Part shown: piece after piece, positions 22,616-29,139 of the stretch
Position numbering within the stretch: position 1 is the first letter of the stretch
Layout of the letters: the number at the start of each line of letters is the position of its first letter
Assembly (NCBI GenBank): GCA_036833635.1
Contig: DAITPJ010000015.1
Coordinates: forward strand, 1-29,139
From: Terrimesophilobacter sp036833635
GTDB lineage: Bacteria; Actinomycetota; Actinomycetes; Actinomycetales; Microbacteriaceae
DNA length: 29,139 bases
Direction: 5' to 3'
Made by a program: the position numbers and the translations under genes
Notes under the pieces: generated by a model
Told to the model about the DNA's origin: nothing
Databases searched by the model: none
Seen by the model: the letters and a program-made list of their open reading frames with translations, nothing else

Positions 22616-23746
22616 GCCGCGCGCCGGGGTGTCGACAGCGTCGAGCCGCGTGAGCCAGCCGTGCCGATCCTCCGCCCGGCCGTACTGGATGTCGGTGAGC
22701 TCGGCGCGGAGGGCCATCGTGAGCTGGCCGGCCACGGCATCCGCCGAACCGATCGTGAAATCGGCCGCCTTGAGCTGGGCGATGGGCGTCACGACCGCAG
22801 CAGTTCCGCACGCGAACACCTCGACGACATCACCGGATGCCGCACCGTCGCGCCACTCGTCGATCGTCACCTGGCGCTCCTCAACCGTGTGGCCGCGGTC
22901 GCGGGCGAGCTGCAGGATCGAGTCGCGCGTGATGCCCTCGAGGATGCTGTCGGACTTCGGTGTCACTAGCCTGCCGTCCTTGTAGACGAGCACGATGTTC
23001 ATGCCGCCGAGCTCCTCGAGGTACTTACCCTCGGCCGAGTCGAGGAACATGACCTGGGCGCACCCGTTCTCGGAGGCCTCGGCCTGCGCGATGAGCGAGG
23101 ATGCGTAGTTGCCGCCGGTCTTCGCTGCGCCCGTCCCGCCCTTGCCGGCGCGGGCGTAGTTCGTCGAGAGCCAGATCGACACGGGTGCGACGCCGCCGTG
23201 GAAGTACGCCCCCGCCGGGCTCCCTATGACGTAGTAGGCGACCTTCTCGGCGGGGCGGACCCCGAGGAAGGCCTCCTTCGCGAACATGAACGGCCGGAGG
23301 TACAGGCTCGTCTCCGGCGCAGAGGGCACCCAGTCCGCGTCGACGGCGATGAGCTGGCGCAGCGAGTCGACGAAGTACTCGAGCGGCAGTTCGGGAAGGG
23401 CGAGCCGCCGAGCCGAGCGCTGCATCCTGGCGGCGTTGGCGTCGGGCCGGAACGTCCAGATCGACCCGTCGTCGTGGCGGTAGGCCTTCATGCCCTCGAA
23501 GATCTCCTGGCCATAGTGCAGCACGGCGGCGGCCGGGTCGAGGGAGATCGGCCCGTAGGGCTGCACGCGCGGCCGGTGCCATCCGCCGTTGACCGACCAG
23601 CAGATGTCGACCATGTGGTCGGTGAAGTGCTTGCCGAACCCTGGGTTGGCGAGGATCTCGGCTCGCTCTTGCGGACTGCGCGCGACGAGATTGCGGGTGA
23701 CGGACCATTCGAGGTCGGTCGAGGTCGCTGTGGAAACGGTGGTCAT
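22613..23746 (-). CDS. ilvE: branched-chain amino acid aminotransferase
   Basis: Fold-type IV PLP aminotransferase that makes leucine, isoleucine and valine from their 2-oxo acids. The product is 377 residues, normal for the family. Visible are LHYGQEIFEGMKAYR, the cofactor lysine K209 in GAAKTGGNYASS, YLEELGGMNI and ITRDSILQLA. ATG 23746 has AAGGA six bases upstream. It follows leuB by 16 bases, so leuB-ilvE form one transcript that performs the last two steps of leucine synthesis. The FAH-family gene starts 10 bases after its stop. Confidence 0.95.
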   Translation of the reverse strand: MTTVSTATSTDLEWSVTRNLVARSPQERAEILANPGFGKHFTDHMVDICWSVNGGWHRPRVQPYGPISLDPAAAVLHYGQEIFEGMKAYRHDDGSIWTFRPDANAARMQRSARRLALPELPLEYFVDSLRQLIAVDADWVPSAPETSLYLRPFMFAKEAFLGVRPAEKVAYYVIGSPAGAYFHGGVAPVSIWLSTNYARAGKGGTGAAKTGGNYASSLIAQAEASENGCAQVMFLDSAEGKYLEELGGMNIVLVYKDGRLVTPKSDSILEGITRDSILQLARDRGHTVEERQVTIDEWRDGAASGDVVEVFACGTAAVVTPIAQLKAADFTIGSADAVAGQLTMALRAELTDIQYGRAEDRHGWLTRLDAVDTPARG

Positions 23747-23762
23747 GATGGGTCCTTCGTGG

Positions 23763-24524
23763 TCAACGCGTGATCGGTGCGGGGGCCAGCAGTCCGGCGA
23801 TGGCGTCACCGATCTCGCTCGTCGAGCGGGTCGCGGTGCCGCGTGCGGCGAGGTCCGCCTTGACGGCTGCCGTGACCGCATCCGCCGCCTCCGCATAGCC
23901 CTGCTGCGTGAGCAGCAGTGCGACGGAGAGGATGGCGGCGGTCGGGTCGGCCAACTGCCTGCCTGCGATGTCCGGAGCCGAGCCGTGTACCGGCTCGAAC
24001 ATGCTGGGGTAGACGCCATCCGGGTTGATGTTGCCGGATGCCGCCAAGCCGATGCCCCCGCTGATCGCGGCGGCCAGGTCGGTGATGATGTCGCCGAAGA
24101 GGTTGTCGGTGACGATCACGTCGAATCTACTCGGATTCGTGACGAGATGGATNNNNNNNNNNNNNNNNNNNNNNNNNNNNNNNNNNNNNNNNNNNNNNNN
24201 NNNNNNNNNNNNNNNNNNNNNNNNNNNNNNNNNNNNNNNNNNNNNNNNNNNNCGCTCGATGATGCCCCCGGCGAGGCGTGCGTCGCGCGGGTCGCCGCCG
24301 ACGGCGCCGAGCAGGATCGCGTCGTGACGCCGGATCGCCGCGAGGTCGTCGTCGCCGAGAATGATGCCCGTCTCGAGGAAGTGCGCAGCGCTGAACGGGT
24401 AGTCGGTGACCGACACCGTCGCATCCGTCGGCACGGCCGCGCGCAGCACCTTCACGGCTTCGGCCGTGACTTCGGGGCCGATGCCGTCCCCCGCGATGAC
24501 GGCGATATCGAGCGTGCGCGACAT
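23763..24524 (-). CDS. leuB: 3-isopropylmalate dehydrogenase, split by assembly gap
   Basis: Oxidatively decarboxylates 3-isopropylmalate to 2-oxoisocaproate with NAD. The N-terminal 90 residues (IAVIAGDGIGPEVTAEAVKVL, HDAILLGAVGGDP) and C-terminal 130 (NPSRFDVIVTDNLFGDIITD, SMFEPVHGSAPDIAG) are clear. Compared with M. tuberculosis LeuB (336 residues), about 130 residues with the substrate arginines and the catalytic Tyr and Lys are missing in the N run, so the real gap should be about 390 bases. ATG 24524 has GGAGG four bases upstream, inside a CCTCCGGAGG palindrome. TAGTTT at 24539-24544 may be its -10. Confidence 0.93.
   Translation of the reverse strand: MSRTLDIAVIAGDGIGPEVTAEAVKVLRAAVPTDATVSVTDYPFSAAHFLETGIILGDDDLAAIRRHDAILLGAVGGDPRDARLAGGIIEXXXXXXXXXXXXXXXXXXXXXXXXXXXXXXXXXXIHLVTNPSRFDVIVTDNLFGDIITDLAAAISGGIGLAASGNINPDGVYPSMFEPVHGSAPDIAGRQLADPTAAILSVALLLTQQGYAEAADAVTAAVKADLAARGTATRSTSEIGDAIAGLLAPAPITR
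24153..24252. other. 100-N assembly gap inside leuB
   Basis: Exactly 100 N. The flanking protein pieces imply about 390 missing bases rather than 100. That both halves fall in the same frame across the N run is chance. Confidence 0.98.
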
Positions 24525-24550
24525 GGAACCTCCGGAGGAAACTAGGGTTC
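24525..24550 (-). promoter_or_regulatory. leuB leader with self-complementary ribosome site
   Basis: On minus, GGAACC...GGTTCC arms (24525-24530 with 24545-24550) enclose the 10-base palindrome CCTCCGGAGG at 24529-24538, which contains the leuB ribosome site. The fold could mask the site; it could also act as a weak terminator for the upstream DUF2207 gene. Confidence 0.35.
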
Positions 24551-24566
24551 CAGCGTACCGCGACCG

Positions 24567-26582
24567 CTACCGGCCTCCCCCGCCTCCTCCACCGCCACCG
24601 CCGCCGGAGAAGCCGCCGCCAAACGAGCCGCCGGAAAAGCTTCCACCGCTGCTGCCGGACCACGACGACCCGGATGACGTGCTGGGCGTCGACTTCGCGA
24701 TCGTCGTCGAAGCGATCGAGCCGAGCGCCATGGAGAACATCGTGGCATCGAACGAGCCACTTGAGACGAACCAGTCGGGGGCCGCGTCGTAGTAGATCGT
24801 GAGCTCCTTCGCCCACTCCTTCTCGATCCCCCACAGCACGGCGAAGGGCAGGAGCTTCTCGTAGAGCTTCACGCGCTGGGCCGGCTGTCGGATGTCGAGA
24901 CCCTCTGCGCGCACGCGTTCGGCGCCTTCTGGACTCTGCAGCATCCGGAATCGGTCTGCCTCTGCGAGTTGCAGGTAGTCGCGCATGCCCAGGAGGTAGT
25001 CGCGGTGTTCCGCTCCAGCCTCGGTGAGGATGGCGGGGCGCCAGGCGAACCCGAGGCACACGAAGACGCCGAGGAACGCGAGGAAGATCGCGAGGAACCC
25101 CCCGACGCTGAAGGAGAGGTACATCGAGGAGACGATGAAGAACCCGACGGCGACGAAGATGAGCAGGAACATTCCCCCTGCGATGAGGAAGCCGGCGAGC
25201 GACGACCTCTTCGCTTTGAACCCGCGCGAGATGATCCTGGCGCGGACCCCAGACCGCACGGTGCTGATCGCGGCCGCGACGGCGTCGTCGACCACGCCGA
25301 TCTCGCGGACCGCACCGACCTGCAGGGGGCCGTCGCCAGCGAGTGCTGCGATCTGCGCGACCTGCCCGTCGTCGAGGATGCCGACCTCCCGGATGGCGCC
25401 GAGAACTTCGTCACCGAGGCCGGCTCCGCCGCCGAAGAGCGCGGTCAGGAGTTCGAGTTCCTCGTCGTCAAGCCCGGTCATATCGAGCAGCTGCAGGGTG
25501 AACTGCGCGCCGCGGTCGCTCACCGGGTAGTCGAGGATGCGCAGCTTGCCGCGCACGGCAAAGCTCACGATCTGCGCGGGGATGCCGGACCAGGATCGCC
25601 CGATGATGTCGGCCGCCTCGAGAAGGTTGAGCTCCTTTGGCACCGTGTACTGCGGGATGATGATGCCGCGACCCTTGCCTGCCCCGGGCTTCACGAACCG
25701 CCAGATGACCGTGAAGGCCATTCCGAGGACCGTGAGCACGGCGACGACGATCGAGCCGGCCCCGGCCCACCATGGCGCTTCGGACTCGCCGGGGAGGAAC
25801 GGCACCCCTGGGAAGCCATCGTCCGGCCGCTCCTCGGGGGGCACCTGCACGAACGTTCCGAGGGTGAACCCGATGACAACCGTGAGGTTCTCATGCGGCC
25901 CCAGGTTGCGCACGGTCGCCGCGAAGGAGTCGCCGGCGGCATCCGGAGTCGTCACGAGCTCGCACGTGTCGGTCGAGCCCTGCGCGCCCTGGTAGCAGGC
26001 GGTATTCCCGGTGAGGTACGGGGTGAGCGACGGGTCGACGTGCACTCGTGCGCTCACGGCGCCGAACGGCTGCGGAAAGCCCGTGCCGTTGGTGTCCCAG
26101 TACAACTCGTCGCTGTTCGTGTCGGCGAAGGCACGCACGACGTTCTGCTGGGTGTAGCTGATCGTGTACGTCGTTCGGCCGTGCACGTAGTCGTCCGTAC
26201 CGAGCGCGAGCTCGGTGAAGCCCGCGTTGACCGTCTGCTCATAGGGAACCGGATCGCCGTTCTCGTCGACGACCGATTCGACGCTCGTGCGCAGCGGCAC
26301 CCCGTCGTAGTCGTTCGGGATCGCCCGGATCATGCCGCGGTTCTGGTCGAAGTCCGGGAACCGGGCCACGAAGGTCTCGACGGTGCGCAGGGTCGCATGC
26401 CCGGCACCGTCGCGGCCCAGATAGTAGTCGGCCGTGTAGGACTCGAACTCGAAGTCCTGCACCCCGCTCCGGACGACGGTGGCGGCGTCGGGCACGGCGG
26501 GGACGGCGGCAGAGGCCGCGAGTGGAGCGCCGAGTGCGAGCCCGAAGGCGACGATGGCGAGGGCTGTCAACGATCGCTTCAC
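24567..26582 (-). CDS. DUF2207 domain membrane protein
   Basis: Predicted membrane protein of 671 residues, function unknown. From GTG 26582 there is a signal peptide (KRSLTALAIVAFGLALGAPLAASA), then an extracellular beta-rich domain of about 240 residues, with YTADYYLGRDGAGHATLRTV typical of DUF2207. A membrane helix follows (IVVAVLTVLGMAFTVIW), then a cytoplasmic middle part, two close helices (GFLIAGGMFLLIFVAVGFFI; VGGFLAIFLAFLGVFVCLGF), and a tail ending in Ser-Gly repeats and an unbroken Gly run. GTG 26582 is chosen because it begins the signal peptide and lies seven bases after TAGGCT; ATG 26621 would add 13 residues. Confidence 0.88.
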   Translation of the reverse strand: MKRSLTALAIVAFGLALGAPLAASAAVPAVPDAATVVRSGVQDFEFESYTADYYLGRDGAGHATLRTVETFVARFPDFDQNRGMIRAIPNDYDGVPLRTSVESVVDENGDPVPYEQTVNAGFTELALGTDDYVHGRTTYTISYTQQNVVRAFADTNSDELYWDTNGTGFPQPFGAVSARVHVDPSLTPYLTGNTACYQGAQGSTDTCELVTTPDAAGDSFAATVRNLGPHENLTVVIGFTLGTFVQVPPEERPDDGFPGVPFLPGESEAPWWAGAGSIVVAVLTVLGMAFTVIWRFVKPGAGKGRGIIIPQYTVPKELNLLEAADIIGRSWSGIPAQIVSFAVRGKLRILDYPVSDRGAQFTLQLLDMTGLDDEELELLTALFGGGAGLGDEVLGAIREVGILDDGQVAQIAALAGDGPLQVGAVREIGVVDDAVAAAISTVRSGVRARIISRGFKAKRSSLAGFLIAGGMFLLIFVAVGFFIVSSMYLSFSVGGFLAIFLAFLGVFVCLGFAWRPAILTEAGAEHRDYLLGMRDYLQLAEADRFRMLQSPEGAERVRAEGLDIRQPAQRVKLYEKLLPFAVLWGIEKEWAKELTIYYDAAPDWFVSSGSFDATMFSMALGSIASTTIAKSTPSTSSGSSWSGSSGGSFSGGSFGGGFSGGGGGGGGGGGR

Positions 26583-26589
26583 GAGAGCG

Positions 26590-26595
26590 AGCCTA
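26590..26595 (-). promoter_or_regulatory. putative -10 box of the DUF2207 gene
   Basis: TAGGCT on minus followed by CGCTCTC and the GTG start: leaderless geometry, same hexamer and spacing as for the FAH-family gene. Confidence 0.45.
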
Positions 26596-26604
26596 TCGGG
26601 CGCC

Positions 26605-26636
26605 TGGCGGTCTGGGCTCATGGCGGTCTGGACTCA
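26605..26636. repeat. 16-base tandem duplication at the sigma-factor stop
   Basis: TGGCGGTCTGG(G/A)CTCA occurs twice back to back with one difference. The second unit contains the sigma-factor stop codon (26634-26636), so the unit nearer the DUF2207 gene lies just past the stop. It adds an in-frame ATG (26621) ahead of the DUF2207 start. Confidence 0.7.
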
Positions 26637-27857
26637 TGGCGTGGGCGAGCGAGCCGCACCGAGTCGTTCGAGTGCGGCGGCGAAGTACCGCACGAGCGCC
26701 TCGTTGCGCTCCCCGGCGAGGGCCCCCTCGAGGGCCTCGCGTGCACGGTCCGGATGTCCGCGCCGCTCCTCGAGGTCGGCGACGGCCGCCCAGATGCGGC
26801 GCGCGAACTCGGAGGCCGACTCGGCGCGCAATTCGTGCAGTTCCGTGACCGCCCTCGCGAGGTCCGCGCCATCGCGGTGGCTCTCCGCGACGATGCTCCC
26901 GAGCCGCACGACCGGAGCCGGCCACACCCGCAGCAAACCCCGGTAGAGCGTGGCGATCGTGCCCCAGTCTGTCTCCTCCCAGGTCGCTGCGGAGCAGTGG
27001 AGGCCTGCGATGCCCGCCTGAAGCGCGAATCGTCCCCCTGCGGGCAGCGCGCGGGCGGCGAGCCGGAGCCCGGTGCGGATGCGCTGCTGACCCCAGGCGG
27101 ACCGGTCGGCGACGGCGAGGGTCACCGGCACCCCGTCGGGGCCGATGCGTGCGGGCCTGCGTGCCTCGCCGAGCACGATGACGGCATGCAGTCCGAGCAC
27201 CTCGGCGTCGGCCGGGAACTCCTGCTCGACGGCCTCGACGAGCCCGAGCGCGAGGTCGGCGAGCCTGCTGTCGACGAGTTCCGGGCCGCTCGGCGCGGTG
27301 TGGGCGAGCGTGTAGATGCCGTAGATCGCGGTGAGCACGGCGCCGAGCCGGGTGGCGCGCGCGGGGCCTTCGGGGAAGGAGAAGGGCGCACCGGATGCCG
27401 CGATCGCCTTCTTCGCACGCGTGAGCCTCGCGGCCACGGTCGGCTCGAGCACCTCGAAGAAGTCCGCGATGTCCGCCGTCGGCACTCCGCACACCACCCG
27501 CAGAGCGAGGGCGATCTGCTGCTCCTCGGAGAGGGCGGGATCGCACGCGACGAACATGAGGGAGAGCCGCGCGTCCGCTGCATCCTCGGCCTCGGTCGCG
27601 TCGTCCACCAGGAGTGGCAGCTTGCCGCGCAGCACCCCGTCGCGCCGCAGGGCGTCGATCGCGAGATGGCGGGCCGCGGTCGTCGTCCAGGCGCCCAGGT
27701 TGTCGATCTGTTCGCCCGCCGCCATCCGCTCTGCCGCGCGTGCGAAAGCCTCCTGGGCGCTGTCCTCGGCGAGCTCGAGACTTCCGAAGGCGCGCAGAGT
27801 GGCCCCGACGACACGGGGCCACTCTGTCGCGTACGACGACGCGAGGTCCGAGCTCAC
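26634..27857 (-). CDS. ECF42-like RNA polymerase sigma factor with long C-terminal extension
   Basis: Extracytoplasmic-function sigma factor of 407 residues, about twice the usual ECF length. Region 2 lies at about 8-78 (LELAEDSAQEAFARAAERM, GAWTTTAARHLAIDALRR) and region 4 at about 108-155 (LSEEQQIALALRVVCGVPTADIA then a helix-turn-helix). The remainder to 407 is a helical, TPR-like extension characteristic of the ECF42 group, which lacks an anti-sigma factor and is encoded beside DGPF/YCII proteins, as here. GTG 27857 is the likely start, 22 bases after the YCII stop. The signal it responds to is unknown. Confidence 0.9.
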   Translation of the reverse strand: MSSDLASSYATEWPRVVGATLRAFGSLELAEDSAQEAFARAAERMAAGEQIDNLGAWTTTAARHLAIDALRRDGVLRGKLPLLVDDATEAEDAADARLSLMFVACDPALSEEQQIALALRVVCGVPTADIADFFEVLEPTVAARLTRAKKAIAASGAPFSFPEGPARATRLGAVLTAIYGIYTLAHTAPSGPELVDSRLADLALGLVEAVEQEFPADAEVLGLHAVIVLGEARRPARIGPDGVPVTLAVADRSAWGQQRIRTGLRLAARALPAGGRFALQAGIAGLHCSAATWEETDWGTIATLYRGLLRVWPAPVVRLGSIVAESHRDGADLARAVTELHELRAESASEFARRIWAAVADLEERRGHPDRAREALEGALAGERNEALVRYFAAALERLGAARSPTP

Positions 27858-27879
27858 TGCACCATTCTCGCGCGACCGC

Positions 27880-28245
27880 CTACATCCCGCTCATGTCCCA
27901 GATGGGTCTCACCTCGATGTGACCGGCGGTCGGGCACAGCGCCGCGAGGTCGCGGGCGACCTCCGGCGAGTCCGTCTCGACGACGTAGTAGCCGCTCAGC
28001 GCCTCGGTCGTCTCGGCGAGCGGCCCGTTCGTGTAGACGGCGGGCTTGCCTGCCTTGGCGGGGGTGACCGCGAAGCCCTTGGCCGCCGACTGCAGAGCTT
28101 CGCCGCCGAGGATCTTCGCTCCGGCCGCCGCGACGGCTGCCGAGAAAGCGCCGTGTTCCTTCATCGTGGAGGCGTACTCCTCCTCGGTCACCTCGTTCTC
28201 GTCCCACTCGCCTTCGACGATGAGGAAGAGGTACTGGTCTGCCAT
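27880..28245 (-). CDS. YCII-related protein (ECF42 partner, variant DGPF motif)
   Basis: Small cytoplasmic YCII-family protein of 121 residues, the standard neighbour and reported target of ECF42 sigma factors. The start MADQYLFLIVEGEW and the alpha-beta pattern through GYYVVETDSPEVARDLA fit the family. The diagnostic DGPF motif reads NGPL (residues 73-76, YTNGPLAETTEAL), so both the Asp and the Phe are replaced. ATG 28245 has GGAGC upstream. It precedes the sigma gene on the same strand and has a TGTCGA...CGTC promoter-like site about 55 bases upstream. Biochemical activity unknown. Confidence 0.88.
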   Translation of the reverse strand: MADQYLFLIVEGEWDENEVTEEEYASTMKEHGAFSAAVAAAGAKILGGEALQSAAKGFAVTPAKAGKPAVYTNGPLAETTEALSGYYVVETDSPEVARDLAALCPTAGHIEVRPIWDMSGM

Positions 28246-28299
28246 GACTGCTCCGATCGCTCTGGGGTGCTTGACCCCTCCGATTGTTCTCCCTGGAAC

Positions 28300-28327
28300 G
28301 ACGAACGGCAGCACGGCGCAATCGACA
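28300..28327 (-). promoter_or_regulatory. putative ECF42-dependent promoter
   Basis: On minus, TGTCGA (28322-28327) and CGTC (28300-28303) are separated by 18 bases. As I recall, the motif reported for Streptomyces ECF42 targets is TGTCGA with CG(A/T)C. The position upstream of the YCII-sigma pair suggests autoregulation. Confidence 0.5.
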
Positions 28328-28454
28328 CGTGGGCAAAACTTCCCCTGGATCCGGAGCTCACCGCCCCCTCGCACAGGTCGCACTCAGGTCACATGCAGGT
28401 GGCGCACATTTGCTGGGAGAAAGGTGAGGGTCCACAAGGAAAGGACGCCCCATC

Positions 28455-28718
28455 ATGGGAATCGGAACCGGAATCGTTCTGTTCGTCATCGGAGCGATCG
28501 TGACGTTCGCACTCAACTTCGATGTCGGCTGGGCCGACCTCGACCTCATCGGCTACATCCTCATGGGCGCAGGTGTGGTCGTCTTCCTCATCTCCCTCGT
28601 GCTGGTGCTGCGTAAGCGGTCCTCGGTCGAGACGGTGCGCCACGTCGACAACACGGGCGAGCGCGTAACCGAGCGCGAGACGCGCTCCGACAGCAGCAAT
28701 ACCGACCCGCTCGTCTGA
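28455..28718 (+). CDS. DUF6458 family small membrane protein
   Basis: Protein of 87 residues with two membrane helices, IGTGIVLFVIGAIVTFAL at about 3-20 and IGYILMGAGVVVFLISLVLVL at about 32-52, linked by DVGWADLDL, the pattern of the actinobacterial DUF6458 family. A polar tail rich in Arg, Glu, Thr and Ser follows. Function unknown. ATG 28455 has GGAAAGGA about ten bases upstream. It is divergent from the YCII gene over 209 bases, in which I see only the promoter-like site of the YCII gene, and convergent with serA across a strong hairpin. Confidence 0.88.
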   Translation: MGIGTGIVLFVIGAIVTFALNFDVGWADLDLIGYILMGAGVVVFLISLVLVLRKRSSVETVRHVDNTGERVTERETRSDSSNTDPLV

Positions 28719-28733
28719 TCCTCCACGAGACTC

Positions 28734-28765
28734 AACGGCCCGACGATCTTGATCGTCGGGCCGTT
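28734..28765. terminator. bidirectional terminator hairpin
   Basis: A perfect 15-base inverted repeat (AACGGCCCGACGATC and its complement, TT between). It lies 16 bases past the DUF6458 stop and 21 past the serA stop on the other strand. U runs are poor on both sides (GTTGTCG; GTTGAG), as is common in GC-rich actinobacteria. Confidence 0.8.
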
Positions 28766-28785
28766 GTCGTCGGTGGGTGCGGGCG

Positions 28786-29139
28786 CTATGCGGTGATGTC
28801 GATCTCCCGGAGCAGATCGGCCTCGATCGCGTCGCGAACAGTGTCGAGCAGGCCATCCGGAACCGGCGAGTCGACCGTGAGCACACTGAGCGCCTGGCCC
28901 CCTGCCACCCTGCGGCTCACCTGCATGCCCGCGATGTTGATGCCGGCGTCGCCGAACTCCCGGCCGAAGATCGCGACGATGCCCGGACGGTCGGTGTAGA
29001 CCATGACGATGAGGTGGTCGGCGACGGGGACCTCGACGTCGTATCCGTTGAGCCCGACGATCTTCTCGGTCTGCTTCTGGCCGGTGAGCGTTCCCGACAC
29101 CGAGATCTCGGAGCCGTCGGCGAGTCCGCCGCGAATCGT
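28786..29139 (-). CDS. serA: D-3-phosphoglycerate dehydrogenase, C-terminal part
   Basis: First enzyme of serine synthesis. Only the last 117 residues are in the window; the 5' part runs off the right edge. Visible are the end of the intervening domain (GSEISVSGTLTGQKQTEKIVGLNGYDVEV) and a full ACT regulatory domain (HLIVMVYTDRPGIVAIFGREF, then INIAGMQVSRR and ALSVLTVDSPV), which binds serine for feedback inhibition in this family. The identification rests on this C-terminal pair of domains and on its place next to leuB, as in M. tuberculosis (serA1-leuB). Convergent with the DUF6458 gene. Confidence 0.92.
   Translation of the reverse strand, partial: TIRGGLADGSEISVSGTLTGQKQTEKIVGLNGYDVEVPVADHLIVMVYTDRPGIVAIFGREFGDAGINIAGMQVSRRVAGGQALSVLTVDSPVPDGLLDTVRDAIEADLLREIDITA

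Noticed and set aside
22625..22632. TGTCGACA upstream of the FAH-family gene as an ECF42 target site
   Set aside because: Lies within the ilvE coding end, is a self-palindrome, and has no CG(A/T)C at a fitting distance that I trust.
24127..25059. Arg/His-rich 310-codon minus frame near leuB
   Set aside because: Out of frame with leuB and DUF2207, compositionally abnormal and crosses the N gap.
24969..28067. Open frame of 1032 codons on plus across DUF2207 and the sigma factor
   Set aside because: Antisense shadow of two recognised proteins, with no domain and no ribosome site.
1..29139. Search for CRISPR, prophage, transposase, integrase or defence-island genes
   Set aside because: None seen; only the Fic gene and the decayed VapBC pair are toxin-like.

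Overview
The window is a GC-rich stretch of a high-GC Gram-positive chromosome, most likely from the family Microbacteriaceae (Actinobacteria). The evidence is the strongly GC-rich third codon positions, TANNNT-type -10 boxes placed 6-8 bases before start codons (leaderless style), actinobacterial families such as DUF6458, a CsoR repressor and an ECF sigma factor paired with a YCII protein, and a GGTTGAGTAG...GTATTGAAACC repeat of a kind I associate with Microbacteriaceae. Three runs of exactly 100 N (15353-15452, 21585-21684, 24153-24252) are scaffold joins of unknown true length. Two of them cut genes that must be missing more sequence than 100 bases.

Layout, left to right. (1) 86-6451, minus strand: a tight operon leuC-leuD-murA-plsC-gpsA-ddl joining leucine synthesis to peptidoglycan and phospholipid precursor synthesis. 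(2) 6657-11570: a Leu/Val-type amino acid dehydrogenase, an unknown membrane protein, a TerC-family protein behind a probable yybP-ykoY manganese riboswitch, a frameshifted RibD/DHFR-like gene, and a Fic protein behind an inverted repeat. (3) 11601-13121: tRNA-Glu(CTC), a lipoprotein, and a diacylglycerol kinase-family gene. (4) 13316-16292: a copper unit, with csoR and a CopB-type (CPH) ATPase on minus and a metallo-beta-lactamase-fold gene divergent on plus, sharing a textbook CsoR operator. (5) 16330-18217: a methyltransferase and an HxlR regulator, divergent around a 21-base inverted repeat. (6) 18275-21090: tRNA-Gln(CTG), a trans-sulfuration enzyme and gltX. (7) 21169-21831: a VapB-like antitoxin with a decayed toxin, a gap, and a membrane-protein fragment. 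(8) 21832-24524: an FAH-family hydrolase, ilvE and a gap-split leuB. (9) 24567-28718: a DUF2207 membrane protein, an ECF42-like sigma factor with its YCII partner, and a DUF6458 protein. (10) The C-terminal part of serA runs off the right edge.

From memory, the order serA, leuB, FAH, gltX, leuC, leuD, gpsA, ddl resembles the Mycobacterium tuberculosis Rv2981c-Rv2996c region. The window therefore looks like a conserved housekeeping backbone with accessory insertions, mostly between gltX and leuC. I see no phage, transposon, CRISPR array or large biosynthetic cluster, and no system I can call clearly new. The most informative items are regulatory: the CsoR operator inside a leaderless promoter, the Mn riboswitch, the HxlR and Fic inverted repeats, the ECF42-type promoter, and a repeat element that supplies the C-terminus of LeuC.
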